DNA from: Cellulomonas sp.
GTDB lineage: Bacteria; Actinomycetota; Actinomycetes; Actinomycetales; Cellulomonadaceae
Length of the DNA: 42,566 bases
NCBI RefSeq assembly: GCF_015234515.1
Contig: NZ_JADGMY010000009.1
Span: 1 to 42,566, forward strand
Direction of reading: 5' to 3'
Under the pieces are notes generated by a model. It was not told the origin of the DNA. It made no database searches and was given only the letters and a program-made list of their open reading frames with translations. Positions 15,992 through 23,773 of the stretch are shown one piece after another. Each line of letters starts with the position of its first letter. Position 1 is the stretch's first letter. The translations under genes were made by a program, and so were the position numbers.

Positions 15992-17022
15992 GCGTCTGCC
16001 TTCCCGTGCAGGGGGGTGAGGAGGACCTTGAGGCAGTCCTGGCCGGACGTCGCGGCCGCGAAGGCGGCGTCCACGTCGGCCAGGTCGAAGGCCCGGGTGG
16101 GGAACGCGGCCAGGCCGAGCTCGTCGGACGCGAGCAGCTCGATCGCGCGCCGGACGTCGGCGGACGTGTAGACCCGCACGCCGACCATCGACTGCTCCTT
16201 GAAGCACACGGCCTGCAGGTCCAGCGGCGTGGGCTGCTTGTAGACGCCCACGATGACGATCCGGCCGAGCACGCGGGTCGCGGCGGCCAGATCGGCTGCG
16301 ACGGTCGGGTGCGCGGCGGAGTCGAACGTCGTGTCGGCGCCCTCGCCGTCGGTGAGCGGCGCGAGGACCTCGGCCATGGTCGAGCCCTCGGGGACGACCG
16401 TGAGCCCCAGGTCCGCGGCGACCTGACGGCGCCACGGGCTCGGCTCGGTGACCACGACGGTCCCCGCTCCGGCGTGCCGCGCGACGAGCGCGGTCAGCAC
16501 CCCGATGGGTCCGGCGCCGTAGACGGCGACGGTGTCGCCCTGCTCCATGCCGGACAGGTCGAGCGCGTGCACCGCGACGGCCAGCGGCTCGACGAGCGCC
16601 GCGAGGCGCGGGTCGACGCCCGCGGGCACCTCGTGCAGCACCTCGGGGGGCAGCGCGACGTACTCGGCCATGCCGCCGGGGGCGTCGATGCCGTACAGGC
16701 CCAGGCGGCGGCACACGTGCCCGTGCCCGTCGCGGCAGGCCTTGCACTCGCCGCACGAGATGAGGGGCTCGGCGATGACGAGCGCGCCCTCGCGCGGACC
16801 CGTCGCACCGGCCTGCTCGACCCAGCCCGAGAGCTCGTGCCCGGGGATCAGCGGGGCCTGGGCCCGCGGGTGCTTGCCGTGGAAGATCGACAGGTCGGTG
16901 CCGCAGATGCCGTTGTAGGCGACGCGGACCAGGGCCCAGCCGTCGGGGACCTGCGGCAGGGGGACCTGCTGGACGGCGATCTCGTCCGCGCCGGTCCACA
17001 CCGCCGCGCGCATGGTGCTCAT
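15988..17022 (-). CDS. Zinc-dependent alcohol dehydrogenase (MDR family)
   Basis: 344 residues. Catalytic zinc positions Cys40 (GICGTD), His62 and Glu63 (GHE); structural zinc Cys90, Cys93, Cys96 and Cys104 (CGECKACRDGHGHVC). The Rossmann motif is VYGAGPIGVL. This is the sorbitol/threonine/L-idonate dehydrogenase-like branch, which oxidises polyols and sugar acids. The exact substrate is not inferable; L-idonate or a hexonate is plausible from the operon. ATG 17022 has AGGAG 8 bases upstream; ATG 17013 is an alternative. Overlaps the downstream SDR by 4 bases. Confidence 0.88.
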   Translation of the reverse strand: MSTMRAAVWTGADEIAVQQVPLPQVPDGWALVRVAYNGICGTDLSIFHGKHPRAQAPLIPGHELSGWVEQAGATGPREGALVIAEPLISCGECKACRDGHGHVCRRLGLYGIDAPGGMAEYVALPPEVLHEVPAGVDPRLAALVEPLAVAVHALDLSGMEQGDTVAVYGAGPIGVLTALVARHAGAGTVVVTEPSPWRRQVAADLGLTVVPEGSTMAEVLAPLTDGEGADTTFDSAAHPTVAADLAAATRVLGRIVIVGVYKQPTPLDLQAVCFKEQSMVGVRVYTSADVRRAIELLASDELGLAAFPTRAFDLADVDAAFAAATSGQDCLKVLLTPLHGKADA

Positions 17023-17025
17023 CGT

Positions 17026-18045
17026 TCAGGCTCCTGTCCGGGCTGCCGCGCCCACGGGCGCGCAGTCCTGGTTGCGGCCCGGGGCGCCGAGCACCTCGGG
17101 GTTGACGACGTTGCGCGGCGCCCGGCCGGCGCAGACCTCGACGACGTTGGCGACCGTGCGCCGCTTCAGCTCGTCGTACGACTCCTCGCTGTACCAGGCG
17201 AGGTGCGGCGTCAGGACGACGTTGTCGAGCTCCATGAGCGGGTGGTCGACGGGCAGCGGCTCGATGTCGTGGACGTCGATCGCGGCGGCCCGGATGCCGC
17301 CCGTGCGCAGCGCCTCGACCAGCGCGGCGGTGTCGGCGACGCCGCCGCGGCTCGTGTTCACGAGGATCGCGTCGGAGCGCATGCGGGCGAGCTGGGCGGC
17401 GCCGATCATGCCGCGCGTCGAGTCGTCCAGGGGCGTGTGCAGCGACACGACCTGCGCGCGCTCGAGCAGCTCGTCGAGGCTCACCGACGGGAAGCCGTGG
17501 TACTCGGTCGCGTCGGGGTCGGCCGCGACGTCGTACCCGATGACCTCGTAGCCCAGGCCGGCGGCCTTGCGCGCGGTCGCGGCGCCGATCAGGCCCATGC
17601 CGACGACCCCGAACACCCGGCCCCGCGTCTGGTACGCGGGCCGGATGGCGGCGAGGTCGAACGAGCCGGCCCGCATGCCGCGGTCGAGCCGCGGGATGCC
17701 CCGGGCTGCCGCGAGCGTCATGCCGATCGCGTGGTCGGACACCGCCTCGGTGCCGTAGTCGGGGACGTTGCACACGGCGATGCCGCGCGCGGTCGCGGCG
17801 GCGACGTCGACCGAGTCGATGCCGACGCCGTAGCGGCCGATCGCCCGCAGGCTCGGCAGGGCGTCCATGATCTCGGCGGTGATCGACGCGTACTGCACGA
17901 GGACCGCGTCGGCGCCGGCGGCGTTGGCGACGAGGGCCTCGGGCGTGAACGACTGCGTGACGACGAGCTCGGCCCCCGCGGCCGCGGTGATCTCGCGCTC
18001 GGCGTCGAAGGAGTCGTGGTCGCACTCGGTGACGACGATCCTCAT
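17026..18045 (-). CDS. D-isomer specific 2-hydroxyacid dehydrogenase (CtBP-like)
   Basis: 339 residues. Shows RYGVGIDSVDV, the NAD-binding VFGVVGMGLIGAATARKAAG, catalytic Arg in NTSRGGV, Glu in DIEPLP and His in LTPHLAWYSEES. The LAWYSEES ending is that of the 'C-terminal binding protein' subgroup of this family. Probably interconverts a 2-keto acid and a D-2-hydroxy acid in sugar-acid catabolism. Start ATG 18045 overlaps the kduD stop by 4 bases. A second family member lies at 11916-12929, with a different substrate to judge from the low identity. Confidence 0.86.
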   Translation of the reverse strand: MRIVVTECDHDSFDAEREITAAAGAELVVTQSFTPEALVANAAGADAVLVQYASITAEIMDALPSLRAIGRYGVGIDSVDVAAATARGIAVCNVPDYGTEAVSDHAIGMTLAAARGIPRLDRGMRAGSFDLAAIRPAYQTRGRVFGVVGMGLIGAATARKAAGLGYEVIGYDVAADPDATEYHGFPSVSLDELLERAQVVSLHTPLDDSTRGMIGAAQLARMRSDAILVNTSRGGVADTAALVEALRTGGIRAAAIDVHDIEPLPVDHPLMELDNVVLTPHLAWYSEESYDELKRRTVANVVEVCAGRAPRNVVNPEVLGAPGRNQDCAPVGAAARTGA

Positions 18046-18824
18046 CGCGCGAGCCAGCCGCCGTCGACGGGCAGCACGGCGCCGTGCACGTAGTCCGCGG
18101 CGCGCGAGGACAGGTACAGCACGGCTCCGGCGATGTCCTGCGGGGTGGCCCAGCGGCCGGCGGGGATGCGGTCGAGGATCGCCTGGCTGCGGGCGGCGTC
18201 CTGGCGCAGGTCGTGCGTGTTCGCGGTGGCGACGTAGCCGGGGGCGACGGCGTTGACGTTGACGCCCGCACCGGCCCACTCGTTCGCGAACGCCTTGGTC
18301 AGGCCCGCGATGGCGGACTTCGACGCCGTGTAGCCGGGGACGTTGATGCCGCCCTGGAAGCTGAGCATCGAGGCGGTGTTGACGATCTTGCCGTGCCCGC
18401 GCTCGAGCATGCGGCGGCCGACCTCGCGCGAGAGCACGAACGCGGTGCGCATGTTGACGTCCAGGACGTGGTCGAAGTCCTCGTCCGAGTGCTGCGCGAC
18501 GGGCGTGCGGCGGATCGTGCCGCCGTTGTTCACGAGGATGTCGACGTCCCGCGCACCGAGGTCCGCGGCGAGCGCCGCGACCTGCTCGCGGTCCGAGAAG
18601 TCGGACCGCAGCGGCGTGAAGGCCCGTCCGGTCGCCTCGACCGCGCGGCGCACCTCGCTGTCGCCGTCCTCCATGTCGTAGCTGACGCCGATGACGTCGG
18701 CCCCTGCCGAGGCGAGGGTCTGCGCGATCGCCAGGCCGATGCCCTGGCTCGCACCGGTGACCACGGCCAGGCGGCCCTCGAGGGTGAACAGGCTCGCCGT
18801 GTACTCGGCCGGGTTCGTCGTCAT
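18042..18824 (-). CDS. kduD: 2-deoxy-D-gluconate 3-dehydrogenase / 2-keto-3-deoxy-5-keto-gluconate reductase
   Basis: 260 residues. An SDR with TGASQGIG, catalytic Ser in TASMLSFQGGINVPGY, the YTASK pair, FANEWAGAGVNVNAVAPGY, NTHDLRQD, RIPAGRW and the terminal PVDGGWLAR; this follows the E. coli KduD pattern closely. It reduces the KduI product to 2-keto-3-deoxygluconate. One oddity is VNNGGTIRR in place of the usual NNAG. ATG 18824 is preceded by a purine-rich GGAAGAGAG. It follows kduI and iclR in the same operon, which supports the role. Confidence 0.9.
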   Translation of the reverse strand: MTTNPAEYTASLFTLEGRLAVVTGASQGIGLAIAQTLASAGADVIGVSYDMEDGDSEVRRAVEATGRAFTPLRSDFSDREQVAALAADLGARDVDILVNNGGTIRRTPVAQHSDEDFDHVLDVNMRTAFVLSREVGRRMLERGHGKIVNTASMLSFQGGINVPGYTASKSAIAGLTKAFANEWAGAGVNVNAVAPGYVATANTHDLRQDAARSQAILDRIPAGRWATPQDIAGAVLYLSSRAADYVHGAVLPVDGGWLAR

Positions 18825-18853
18825 GACGTGCTCTCTTCCTTCGGTGGTGCGCC

Positions 18854-19642
18854 TCAGGGCGTGTGGCCCAGGGCGGCGGATATCAGGCCGGCCGTCTCGA
18901 CGACGGCCGGCGCGTGGGCCTCGAGCTGCTCGGGCGAGCACTCGACGGCCAGGGTGGAGATGCTGACGCCGTACGTGACGGTGCCGGTGTGGTCGTAGAC
19001 CGGGGCGGCGACGCAGACGATCCCGGGGACGTTCTCCTCCAGGTCGAACGCGTACCCGCGCTCGCGGACGCGCGCCAGCTCGGCCTGCAGGTCGCTGAGC
19101 TGCGTGATCGTGCGCTCGGTGCGGCGCAGCAGGCCCGAGCGGGCGACGAAGCGCTGGATCTCCTCGTCGCCGCGCGCGGCGAGCACGACCTTGCCGATCC
19201 CCGACGAGTGCATGGGGATCGCGTGCCCGACGCGCGACGGCATCTGGTACGGCTTGTCGGAGTCCATGCGGACGAGGTAGACGATCTCGTCGCCGTTGGC
19301 GACCCCGACGTGGGCCGTGCAGTGGACGCGGTCGACCAGCTCGCCGACGAACGGCTCCGCGATCGCCGAGATGTCGAGCCGCTGCAGCGCCCGCCCCGCC
19401 AGGGACAGGATCTGCGGGCCGGGCTGGTAGAGCCCGTCCGACGTCACGACGATGAAGCCCCGGTCGACGAGCGTGGCGAGGACCCGGTGGGTCGTGGCCT
19501 TCGCCAGGCCCGTCGCCTCCACGACGTCGGTGAACCGCGAGTGGCGCAGCGCCGCCTCGAGCACGAGCAGCGTCTTCTCGCTCGCGTTCGTCTTCGCGCC
19601 CTGCGCGTCGTGCTCGCGGGGCGTGGGCTGGGTCTGGGCCAT
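18854..19642 (-). CDS. IclR-family transcriptional regulator (KdgR-like)
   Basis: 262 residues. The N-terminal winged helix-turn-helix (about 20-80) has SEKTLLVLEAALRHSRFTDVVEATGLAKATTHRVLATLVDRGFI. The effector-binding domain has GHAIPMHSSGIGKVVLAA and the C-terminal NVPGIVCVAAPVYDHTGTVTYGVSISTL. In enterobacteria KdgR of this family represses pectin/uronate genes and is released by KDG. Position between kduI and kduD makes that role likely here. Probable target: palindromes at 23653-23679. ATG 19642 has GAGAGGTGA upstream. Confidence 0.88.
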   Translation of the reverse strand: MAQTQPTPREHDAQGAKTNASEKTLLVLEAALRHSRFTDVVEATGLAKATTHRVLATLVDRGFIVVTSDGLYQPGPQILSLAGRALQRLDISAIAEPFVGELVDRVHCTAHVGVANGDEIVYLVRMDSDKPYQMPSRVGHAIPMHSSGIGKVVLAARGDEEIQRFVARSGLLRRTERTITQLSDLQAELARVRERGYAFDLEENVPGIVCVAAPVYDHTGTVTYGVSISTLAVECSPEQLEAHAPAVVETAGLISAALGHTP

Positions 19643-19673
19643 GGGGCTCACCTCTCGTCGCGGGTCGAAACCG

Positions 19674-20504
19674 TCAACGCATGTCGGTGATGGGGAAGCC
19701 GTCCATGTCGTCGAACGACTGATTCTCGCCCGCCATGGCCCACACGAAGCTGTAGCTCGCGGTGCCGACACCCGAGTGGACGGACCAGCTGGGGGAGATG
19801 ATCGCCTCCTCGTTGCCGACGACCAGGTGCCGCGTCTCGTCGGGGCGTCCGAGCAGGTGGACGACGCGCGCGTCGTCGGGCAGGTCGAAGTAGAGGTAGG
19901 CCTCCATGCGGCGGTCGTGCGTGTGCGCCGGCATGGTGTTCCACATGCTGCCGGGGTGCAGCGTCGTCACGCCCATGACGACCTGGCACGAGCGCACGCC
20001 GTTCTCGTGGATGTACTGGTTGAGCGTGCGGCGGTTGGACGTCAGCGCGTCGCCGAGCTCGCGGACCGTGCCGTGGCCGGCCTCGACGAGGGTCGTCGGG
20101 TAGGCGGTGTGGGCGGGGGCGGAGACGACGTAGAAGCGCGCGGGGCTCGTCGCGTCGGCGGACGCGAACGTCACGTCACGCGCGCCGCGCCCGAGGTAGA
20201 GGCACGAGCCGTGCGCGAGGTCGTACGTCGTGCCGTCGACCGTGACGGTCCCGCTGCCGCCGACGTTGACGACGCCCGCCTCGCGGTGCTCGAGGAAGTA
20301 CTCGGAGCGGATCTCGGGGAACGTCGGCAGGGCGACCGGTCCGGTGACCGGCTTGGCGCCCAGCAGGACGACGCGGTCGTGGTGGGTGTAGACCGCGTTC
20401 GCCTCGTCGTCGACGAAGAGGCCGGGCACGAGGTAGCGGCGGCGGAGCTCGGCGGTGTCCATGCCGGGGATCTGCTCGGGGCTGGTCGCGTAGCGCTGTT
20501 CCAT
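19674..20504 (-). CDS. kduI: 5-dehydro-4-deoxy-D-glucuronate isomerase
   Basis: 276 residues. Cupin isomerase converting 5-keto-4-deoxyuronate, from unsaturated uronate oligomers, to 2,5-diketo-3-deoxygluconate. Zinc ligands His194 and His196 (PAHTHDRR), Glu201 (RMEAY) and His243 (WSVHSG) correspond to E. coli KduI His196, His198, Glu203 and His245. N-terminal YATSPEQIPGMDTAELRRRYL and C-terminal FDDMDGFPITDMR are diagnostic. SD AGGAAGG before the ATG. Leads the operon kduI-iclR-kduD-dehydrogenases and follows a strong hairpin at the end of the TRAP genes. Confidence 0.96.
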   Translation of the reverse strand: MEQRYATSPEQIPGMDTAELRRRYLVPGLFVDDEANAVYTHHDRVVLLGAKPVTGPVALPTFPEIRSEYFLEHREAGVVNVGGSGTVTVDGTTYDLAHGSCLYLGRGARDVTFASADATSPARFYVVSAPAHTAYPTTLVEAGHGTVRELGDALTSNRRTLNQYIHENGVRSCQVVMGVTTLHPGSMWNTMPAHTHDRRMEAYLYFDLPDDARVVHLLGRPDETRHLVVGNEEAIISPSWSVHSGVGTASYSFVWAMAGENQSFDDMDGFPITDMR

Positions 20505-20551
20505 GAGGGACCTTCCTGGGGTGGGGCGTGCGGCGGCGCGGCGTGCGGCCG

Positions 20552-20598
20552 CCTGCCCGGGACGCTGCGCGACGTAGGCCGCGCAGCGTCCGGGCGGG
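20552..20598 (-). terminator. Long hairpin between dctM and kduI
   Basis: Arms of 12 perfect bp (GGACGCTGCGCG/CGCGCAGCGTCC) plus 7 more pairs across one bulged G, 8-base loop. It starts 7 bases after the dctM stop. Likely ends or attenuates the TRAP transcript before kduI. Confidence 0.7.
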
Positions 20599-20604
20599 TG
20601 GTGG

Positions 20605-21915
20605 TCAGGGCGTGACGAGGCCGAGCTGCGTGGGCAGCCACATCGACAGCGCCGGCGTGAAGATGACCATGAGGAGGACGAGGATCAGGGCGCCGAAGAA
20701 GGGCAGCAGGCGCCGGATCACCGCCTCGATCGAGATGTTCGCGACCTTGGCGCCGACGAAGAGGATCGGCCCGACCGGTGGCGTGATGGTCCCGATGGAG
20801 AGGTTGAAGACCATCATGATGCCGAAGTGCACGGGGTGGATCCCCATGGCCATGACGATCGGCAGGAAGATCGGCGTGAAGATCAGCACCGCCGGCGTCG
20901 GGTCCATGAAGCACCCGAGGATCAGCAGGATGACGGCGATCAGCAGGAGGATGACCACCGGGTTGGTGCTGACCGAGAAGATCGCCTCGGACGCCATCTG
21001 CGGGATCTGGGCGAACGACATGACGAAGCCCATGATCGAGCTGACCCCGACGAGGAACATGACGACGGCCGTGGTGCGTGCCGCGTCCATGAGCATCGTG
21101 GGGATCTGGCGCGCCTTGATGGTCCGGTAGAAGAACGACAGGACGAGCGAGTAGACGACCGCGATGACCGAGCCCTCGGTCGGGGTGAAGTACCCGGCCA
21201 GGATGCCGCCGATGACGATGACGATGAGCAGCAGGGCCGGCACGGCCGCCAGGATGACGCGCGTGCCCTGGCGGAAGCCGATGCGCTCGGTGACCTTGAG
21301 CTCGGGCCGCTTGCGGGCGTACAGGTACACGATGAGCATGCAGGCACCGGCCCACATGGCACCGGGGATGTAGCCGGCGACGAACAGCGCGGCGACCGAG
21401 GCGCTCGAGACGAGCGAGTACACGATCATCAGGTTGCTCGGCGGGATGATCATGCCCGAGGGCGCCGAGGCGATGTTCGTCGCGGCCGCGAAGGACTTGT
21501 CGTAGCCCTCGCGCTGCTGGATCGGGCCGATGGTCGAGCCGATGGCGGCCGCGGCGGCGACGCCGGAGCCGGACACCGCGCCGAAGAGCGCGTTGGCGGC
21601 GACGTTCGTCTGGGCGAGCGAGCCGGGCATGCGCCCGACCATCACCTTGGCGGCGTTGACGAGCCGTAGCGCGATCCCGCCTTGGTTCATGATCACGCCG
21701 GCGAGCACGAAGAACGGGATCGCGAGCAGGGGGAACGAGTTGATCCCCCGGAAGACCTGCTGGGCCGAGGTGAGCACACCGTTCTCGAAGCCGAGAGCGG
21801 TGACCATCGCGGCCAGCGAGGACAGGCCGACGGCGACGCTGATGGGTGCTCCGATGAGCAGGAAGACGGCGATGCCGCCGAGCAGGATGAGTGCGGCGAG
21901 TGCTGCGGGGTCCAT
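20605..21915 (-). CDS. dctM: TRAP transporter large permease
   Basis: 436 residues with about 12 hydrophobic segments. The family stretches are visible: INSFPLLAIPFFVLAGVIMNQGGIA, GAVSGSGVAAAAAIGSTIGPIQ, ASAPSGMIIPPSNLMIVYS and SIGTITPPVGPILFVGAKVA. It is the sodium-coupled membrane subunit that carries the acid across the membrane after delivery by DctP. Encoded after dctQ with 14 bases between. Substrate is probably a uronate or other sugar acid, judged from the kdu/kdg neighbours. Confidence 0.95.
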   Translation of the reverse strand: MDPAALAALILLGGIAVFLLIGAPISVAVGLSSLAAMVTALGFENGVLTSAQQVFRGINSFPLLAIPFFVLAGVIMNQGGIALRLVNAAKVMVGRMPGSLAQTNVAANALFGAVSGSGVAAAAAIGSTIGPIQQREGYDKSFAAATNIASAPSGMIIPPSNLMIVYSLVSSASVAALFVAGYIPGAMWAGACMLIVYLYARKRPELKVTERIGFRQGTRVILAAVPALLLIVIVIGGILAGYFTPTEGSVIAVVYSLVLSFFYRTIKARQIPTMLMDAARTTAVVMFLVGVSSIMGFVMSFAQIPQMASEAIFSVSTNPVVILLLIAVILLILGCFMDPTPAVLIFTPIFLPIVMAMGIHPVHFGIMMVFNLSIGTITPPVGPILFVGAKVANISIEAVIRRLLPFFGALILVLLMVIFTPALSMWLPTQLGLVTP

Positions 21916-21929
21916 GGGTCAGGCCTCCT

Positions 21930-22433
21930 TCACAGGACGTCAGGCTCGGCGTCCTCGACGGCGCGCTCGGCGCCGGTGAGGATCCTGACCAGGTGGTAGA
22001 CGGTGTACAGGGCGATGAGCACCCCGGAGATCGGCAGCGCCAGGTACAGCGGGCCGACGTTCACCGGCAGGCCGGTGAGGTTCTGGTCCCAGGCCAGCTC
22101 GACGACCTGCAGCCCGCCCCACACGAGGACGAGGGCGGTGAAGACGAGGATCGCGAGCTGGACGAGCACCGCCACGACGACCTGCACCTTGCCGGGGAGC
22201 TTCTTCACGGCGAAGTCGACCGCGATGTGGCCGCGCTCGCCGAAGACGAGCGCCGACGCGAAGAGGCCCAGCCAGATGAACAGGTACTTGGCGAGCTCCT
22301 CGGACCAGGTGCTGGGCTGGTCGAGGACCTGTCGGGTGAAGACCTGCCACGTGACGTCGACGACGAGCACGGCGAACAGCACCACGCACACCCACGTCAG
22401 CAGCCGGTCGAGGAGCAGCTTTGCTCTGGTCAT
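21930..22433 (-). CDS. dctQ: TRAP transporter small permease
   Basis: 167 residues, normal for DctQ, with four membrane helices. WQVFTRQVLDQPSTWSEELAKYLFIWLGLFASALVFGERGHIAVDF is the typical DctQ core, with WSEELA and the GH..VD motif. It is the small subunit pairing with DctM. Sits between dctP and dctM with short gaps, all on the minus strand. Confidence 0.93.
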   Translation of the reverse strand: MTRAKLLLDRLLTWVCVVLFAVLVVDVTWQVFTRQVLDQPSTWSEELAKYLFIWLGLFASALVFGERGHIAVDFAVKKLPGKVQVVVAVLVQLAILVFTALVLVWGGLQVVELAWDQNLTGLPVNVGPLYLALPISGVLIALYTVYHLVRILTGAERAVEDAEPDVL

Positions 22434-22462
22434 TGGTCAGACCTCTTCGCGTCGGTCGCCGG

Positions 22463-23521
22463 TCACTTGGCCGCGGCGCGGACCTGGTCGTAGATCGTCT
22501 TGGTGACGTCGTTCGTCAGCTTCTTCTCCGTCAGCGGAGCGATCGCCGCGTTGAACGCCTCGGTGTCGACCTCGTTGAACTTCGCGCCCGCGGCCTCGGC
22601 GGCCTTGATGCCCTCGGCGACCTGCTCCTTCCAGAGCTTGGCCTCCTCGACGCGCGCCTCGGCGAGGAGCTCGGTGAAGATCTCCTGGTGCTCGGGCGTC
22701 ATGGCGTCGTAGACGTCAGGGCTGATGATCAGGTAGTCGGGGAACATGAGGTGGCGCGTGTAGCTGTAGTACGGCGCGACCTCGGCGTGCTTGAGGTTCG
22801 AGTAGATGAGCTCGTTGTTCTCGCCGCCCTCGATGACGCCGGACTGGATGGCCGTGTAGACCTCGCCCTGGCCCATCGGGGTGCCCGTGCCGCCCATCAG
22901 CGACATCATCTCGATGTTGGTGTCGGACTCGATGACGCGGATCTTCATGCCCGCGAGGTCGGCCGGCGTGTTGATCGGCTTCTCGGCGTTGTAGACCGAC
23001 CGGACGCCGCCGTGGAACGCGCTGACGACCTTGATGCCCTGGTCCTCGAGCGAGGAGTACAGGTCGCCGACGATCGCCGGGTCGTTCGTCACCTCGCTCT
23101 GGTGCTCCTGCGAGTCGAAGACGAACGGCAGGTTGAAGACCACGAAGTCCGGGTTGAAGTTCTCGAGCAGCGAGCCGCCGATGTAGGCCATCTCGATCGT
23201 GCCGGCCTGGACCAGCTCGATGGTCTCGCGCTGCGCCCCGAGCGTCTCGTTCGGGAACACCTCGATGTCGTACGCGCCGTCGGTCGCCTCGAACAGCTTG
23301 TCGCCGAGCTCGTCGAGCACGATGTACTGCGGGTGGTTCTCGGGCTGGTTGAACGCGGCCTTCATGACCAGCGTGTCCGCGTTCGGCTTCGCTGCGTCAC
23401 CCTCGGCCGTCGCGCTGGGGGTGTCCTTCGCGGCGGGTGACGTGCCCGCGCTGCACGCCGTGAGCGCCAGCACGGAGGCGCCGATGAGCGCGGTGATCGT
23501 CGCGGCCTTGTTTCGCCTCAT
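22463..23521 (-). CDS. dctP: TRAP transporter solute-binding lipoprotein
   Basis: 352 residues. A signal peptide with lipobox LTAC (Cys23) is followed by a Ser/Ala/Thr linker, then the DctP fold: AAFNQPENHPQYIVLDELGDKL, FPNETLGAQRETIELVQAGTIEMAYIG, the ligand-binding Arg in GMKIRVIES and a stretch with GGENNELIYSNLKHAEVAPYYSYTRHL. The RVIES Arg binds the substrate carboxylate in family members. GAGGAG is 10 bases before ATG 23521. Transcription likely starts near 23600-23660; two hairpins (23543-23560, 23561-23585) lie in the leader. Confidence 0.94.
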   Translation of the reverse strand: MRRNKAATITALIGASVLALTACSAGTSPAAKDTPSATAEGDAAKPNADTLVMKAAFNQPENHPQYIVLDELGDKLFEATDGAYDIEVFPNETLGAQRETIELVQAGTIEMAYIGGSLLENFNPDFVVFNLPFVFDSQEHQSEVTNDPAIVGDLYSSLEDQGIKVVSAFHGGVRSVYNAEKPINTPADLAGMKIRVIESDTNIEMMSLMGGTGTPMGQGEVYTAIQSGVIEGGENNELIYSNLKHAEVAPYYSYTRHLMFPDYLIISPDVYDAMTPEHQEIFTELLAEARVEEAKLWKEQVAEGIKAAEAAGAKFNEVDTEAFNAAIAPLTEKKLTNDVTKTIYDQVRAAAK

Positions 23522-23542
23522 GGGGGGTGTACTCCTCTGTCG

Positions 23543-23585
23543 GCTCACCGGGGGGTGAGCGGGTGGTGCTCGGTGAGCACCGCCC
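23543..23585 (-). other. Two leader hairpins upstream of dctP
   Basis: GCTCACC/GGTGAGC (23543-23560, GGGG loop) and an adjacent 11-bp stem containing GGTGCTC/GAGCACC (23561-23585). They are in the dctP 5' region and share the GGTGAGC sequence. Role unknown. Confidence 0.5.
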
Positions 23586-23652
23586 GGTTGTGGGCTGAGT
23601 CCCGACGACCGTGTCGCGACTCGTGCTGACCTCGCTGTCAGTGCCACGGGTA

Positions 23653-23667
23653 TGGAACCATGTTCCG
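23653..23667. promoter_or_regulatory. Candidate IclR/KdgR operator
   Basis: TGGAACCATGTTCCG, an interrupted palindrome (GGAAC-CAT-GTTCC) that matches 11 of 14 defined positions of the enterobacterial KdgR box (TGAAACAnTGTTTCA). It lies midway between dctP and the DUF4862 gene. Confidence 0.55.
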
Positions 23668-23679
23668 AGGCACGGAACA
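23661..23679. promoter_or_regulatory. Second overlapping palindrome
   Basis: TGTTCCG, five bases, CGGAACA: perfect 7-bp arms. It shares its left half with the preceding site, giving three GGAAC half-sites in 26 bp. Confidence 0.5.
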
Positions 23680-23773
23680 AACCTTGCCCGATACCGAAGC
23701 CCCGTAGCACAACTTTGGTCCCGGGTGGGCGGTGATCCGCCGTGCCGTAGCCGACATTCGAGACGGAGCAACG

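Noticed and set aside
15236..18271. A single very long open frame on the minus strand
   Set aside because: Only its last 251 codons (KduD-like SDR) look like protein; the rest is an Arg/Pro/Ala-rich shadow of the zinc dehydrogenase, hydroxyacid dehydrogenase and kduD genes.
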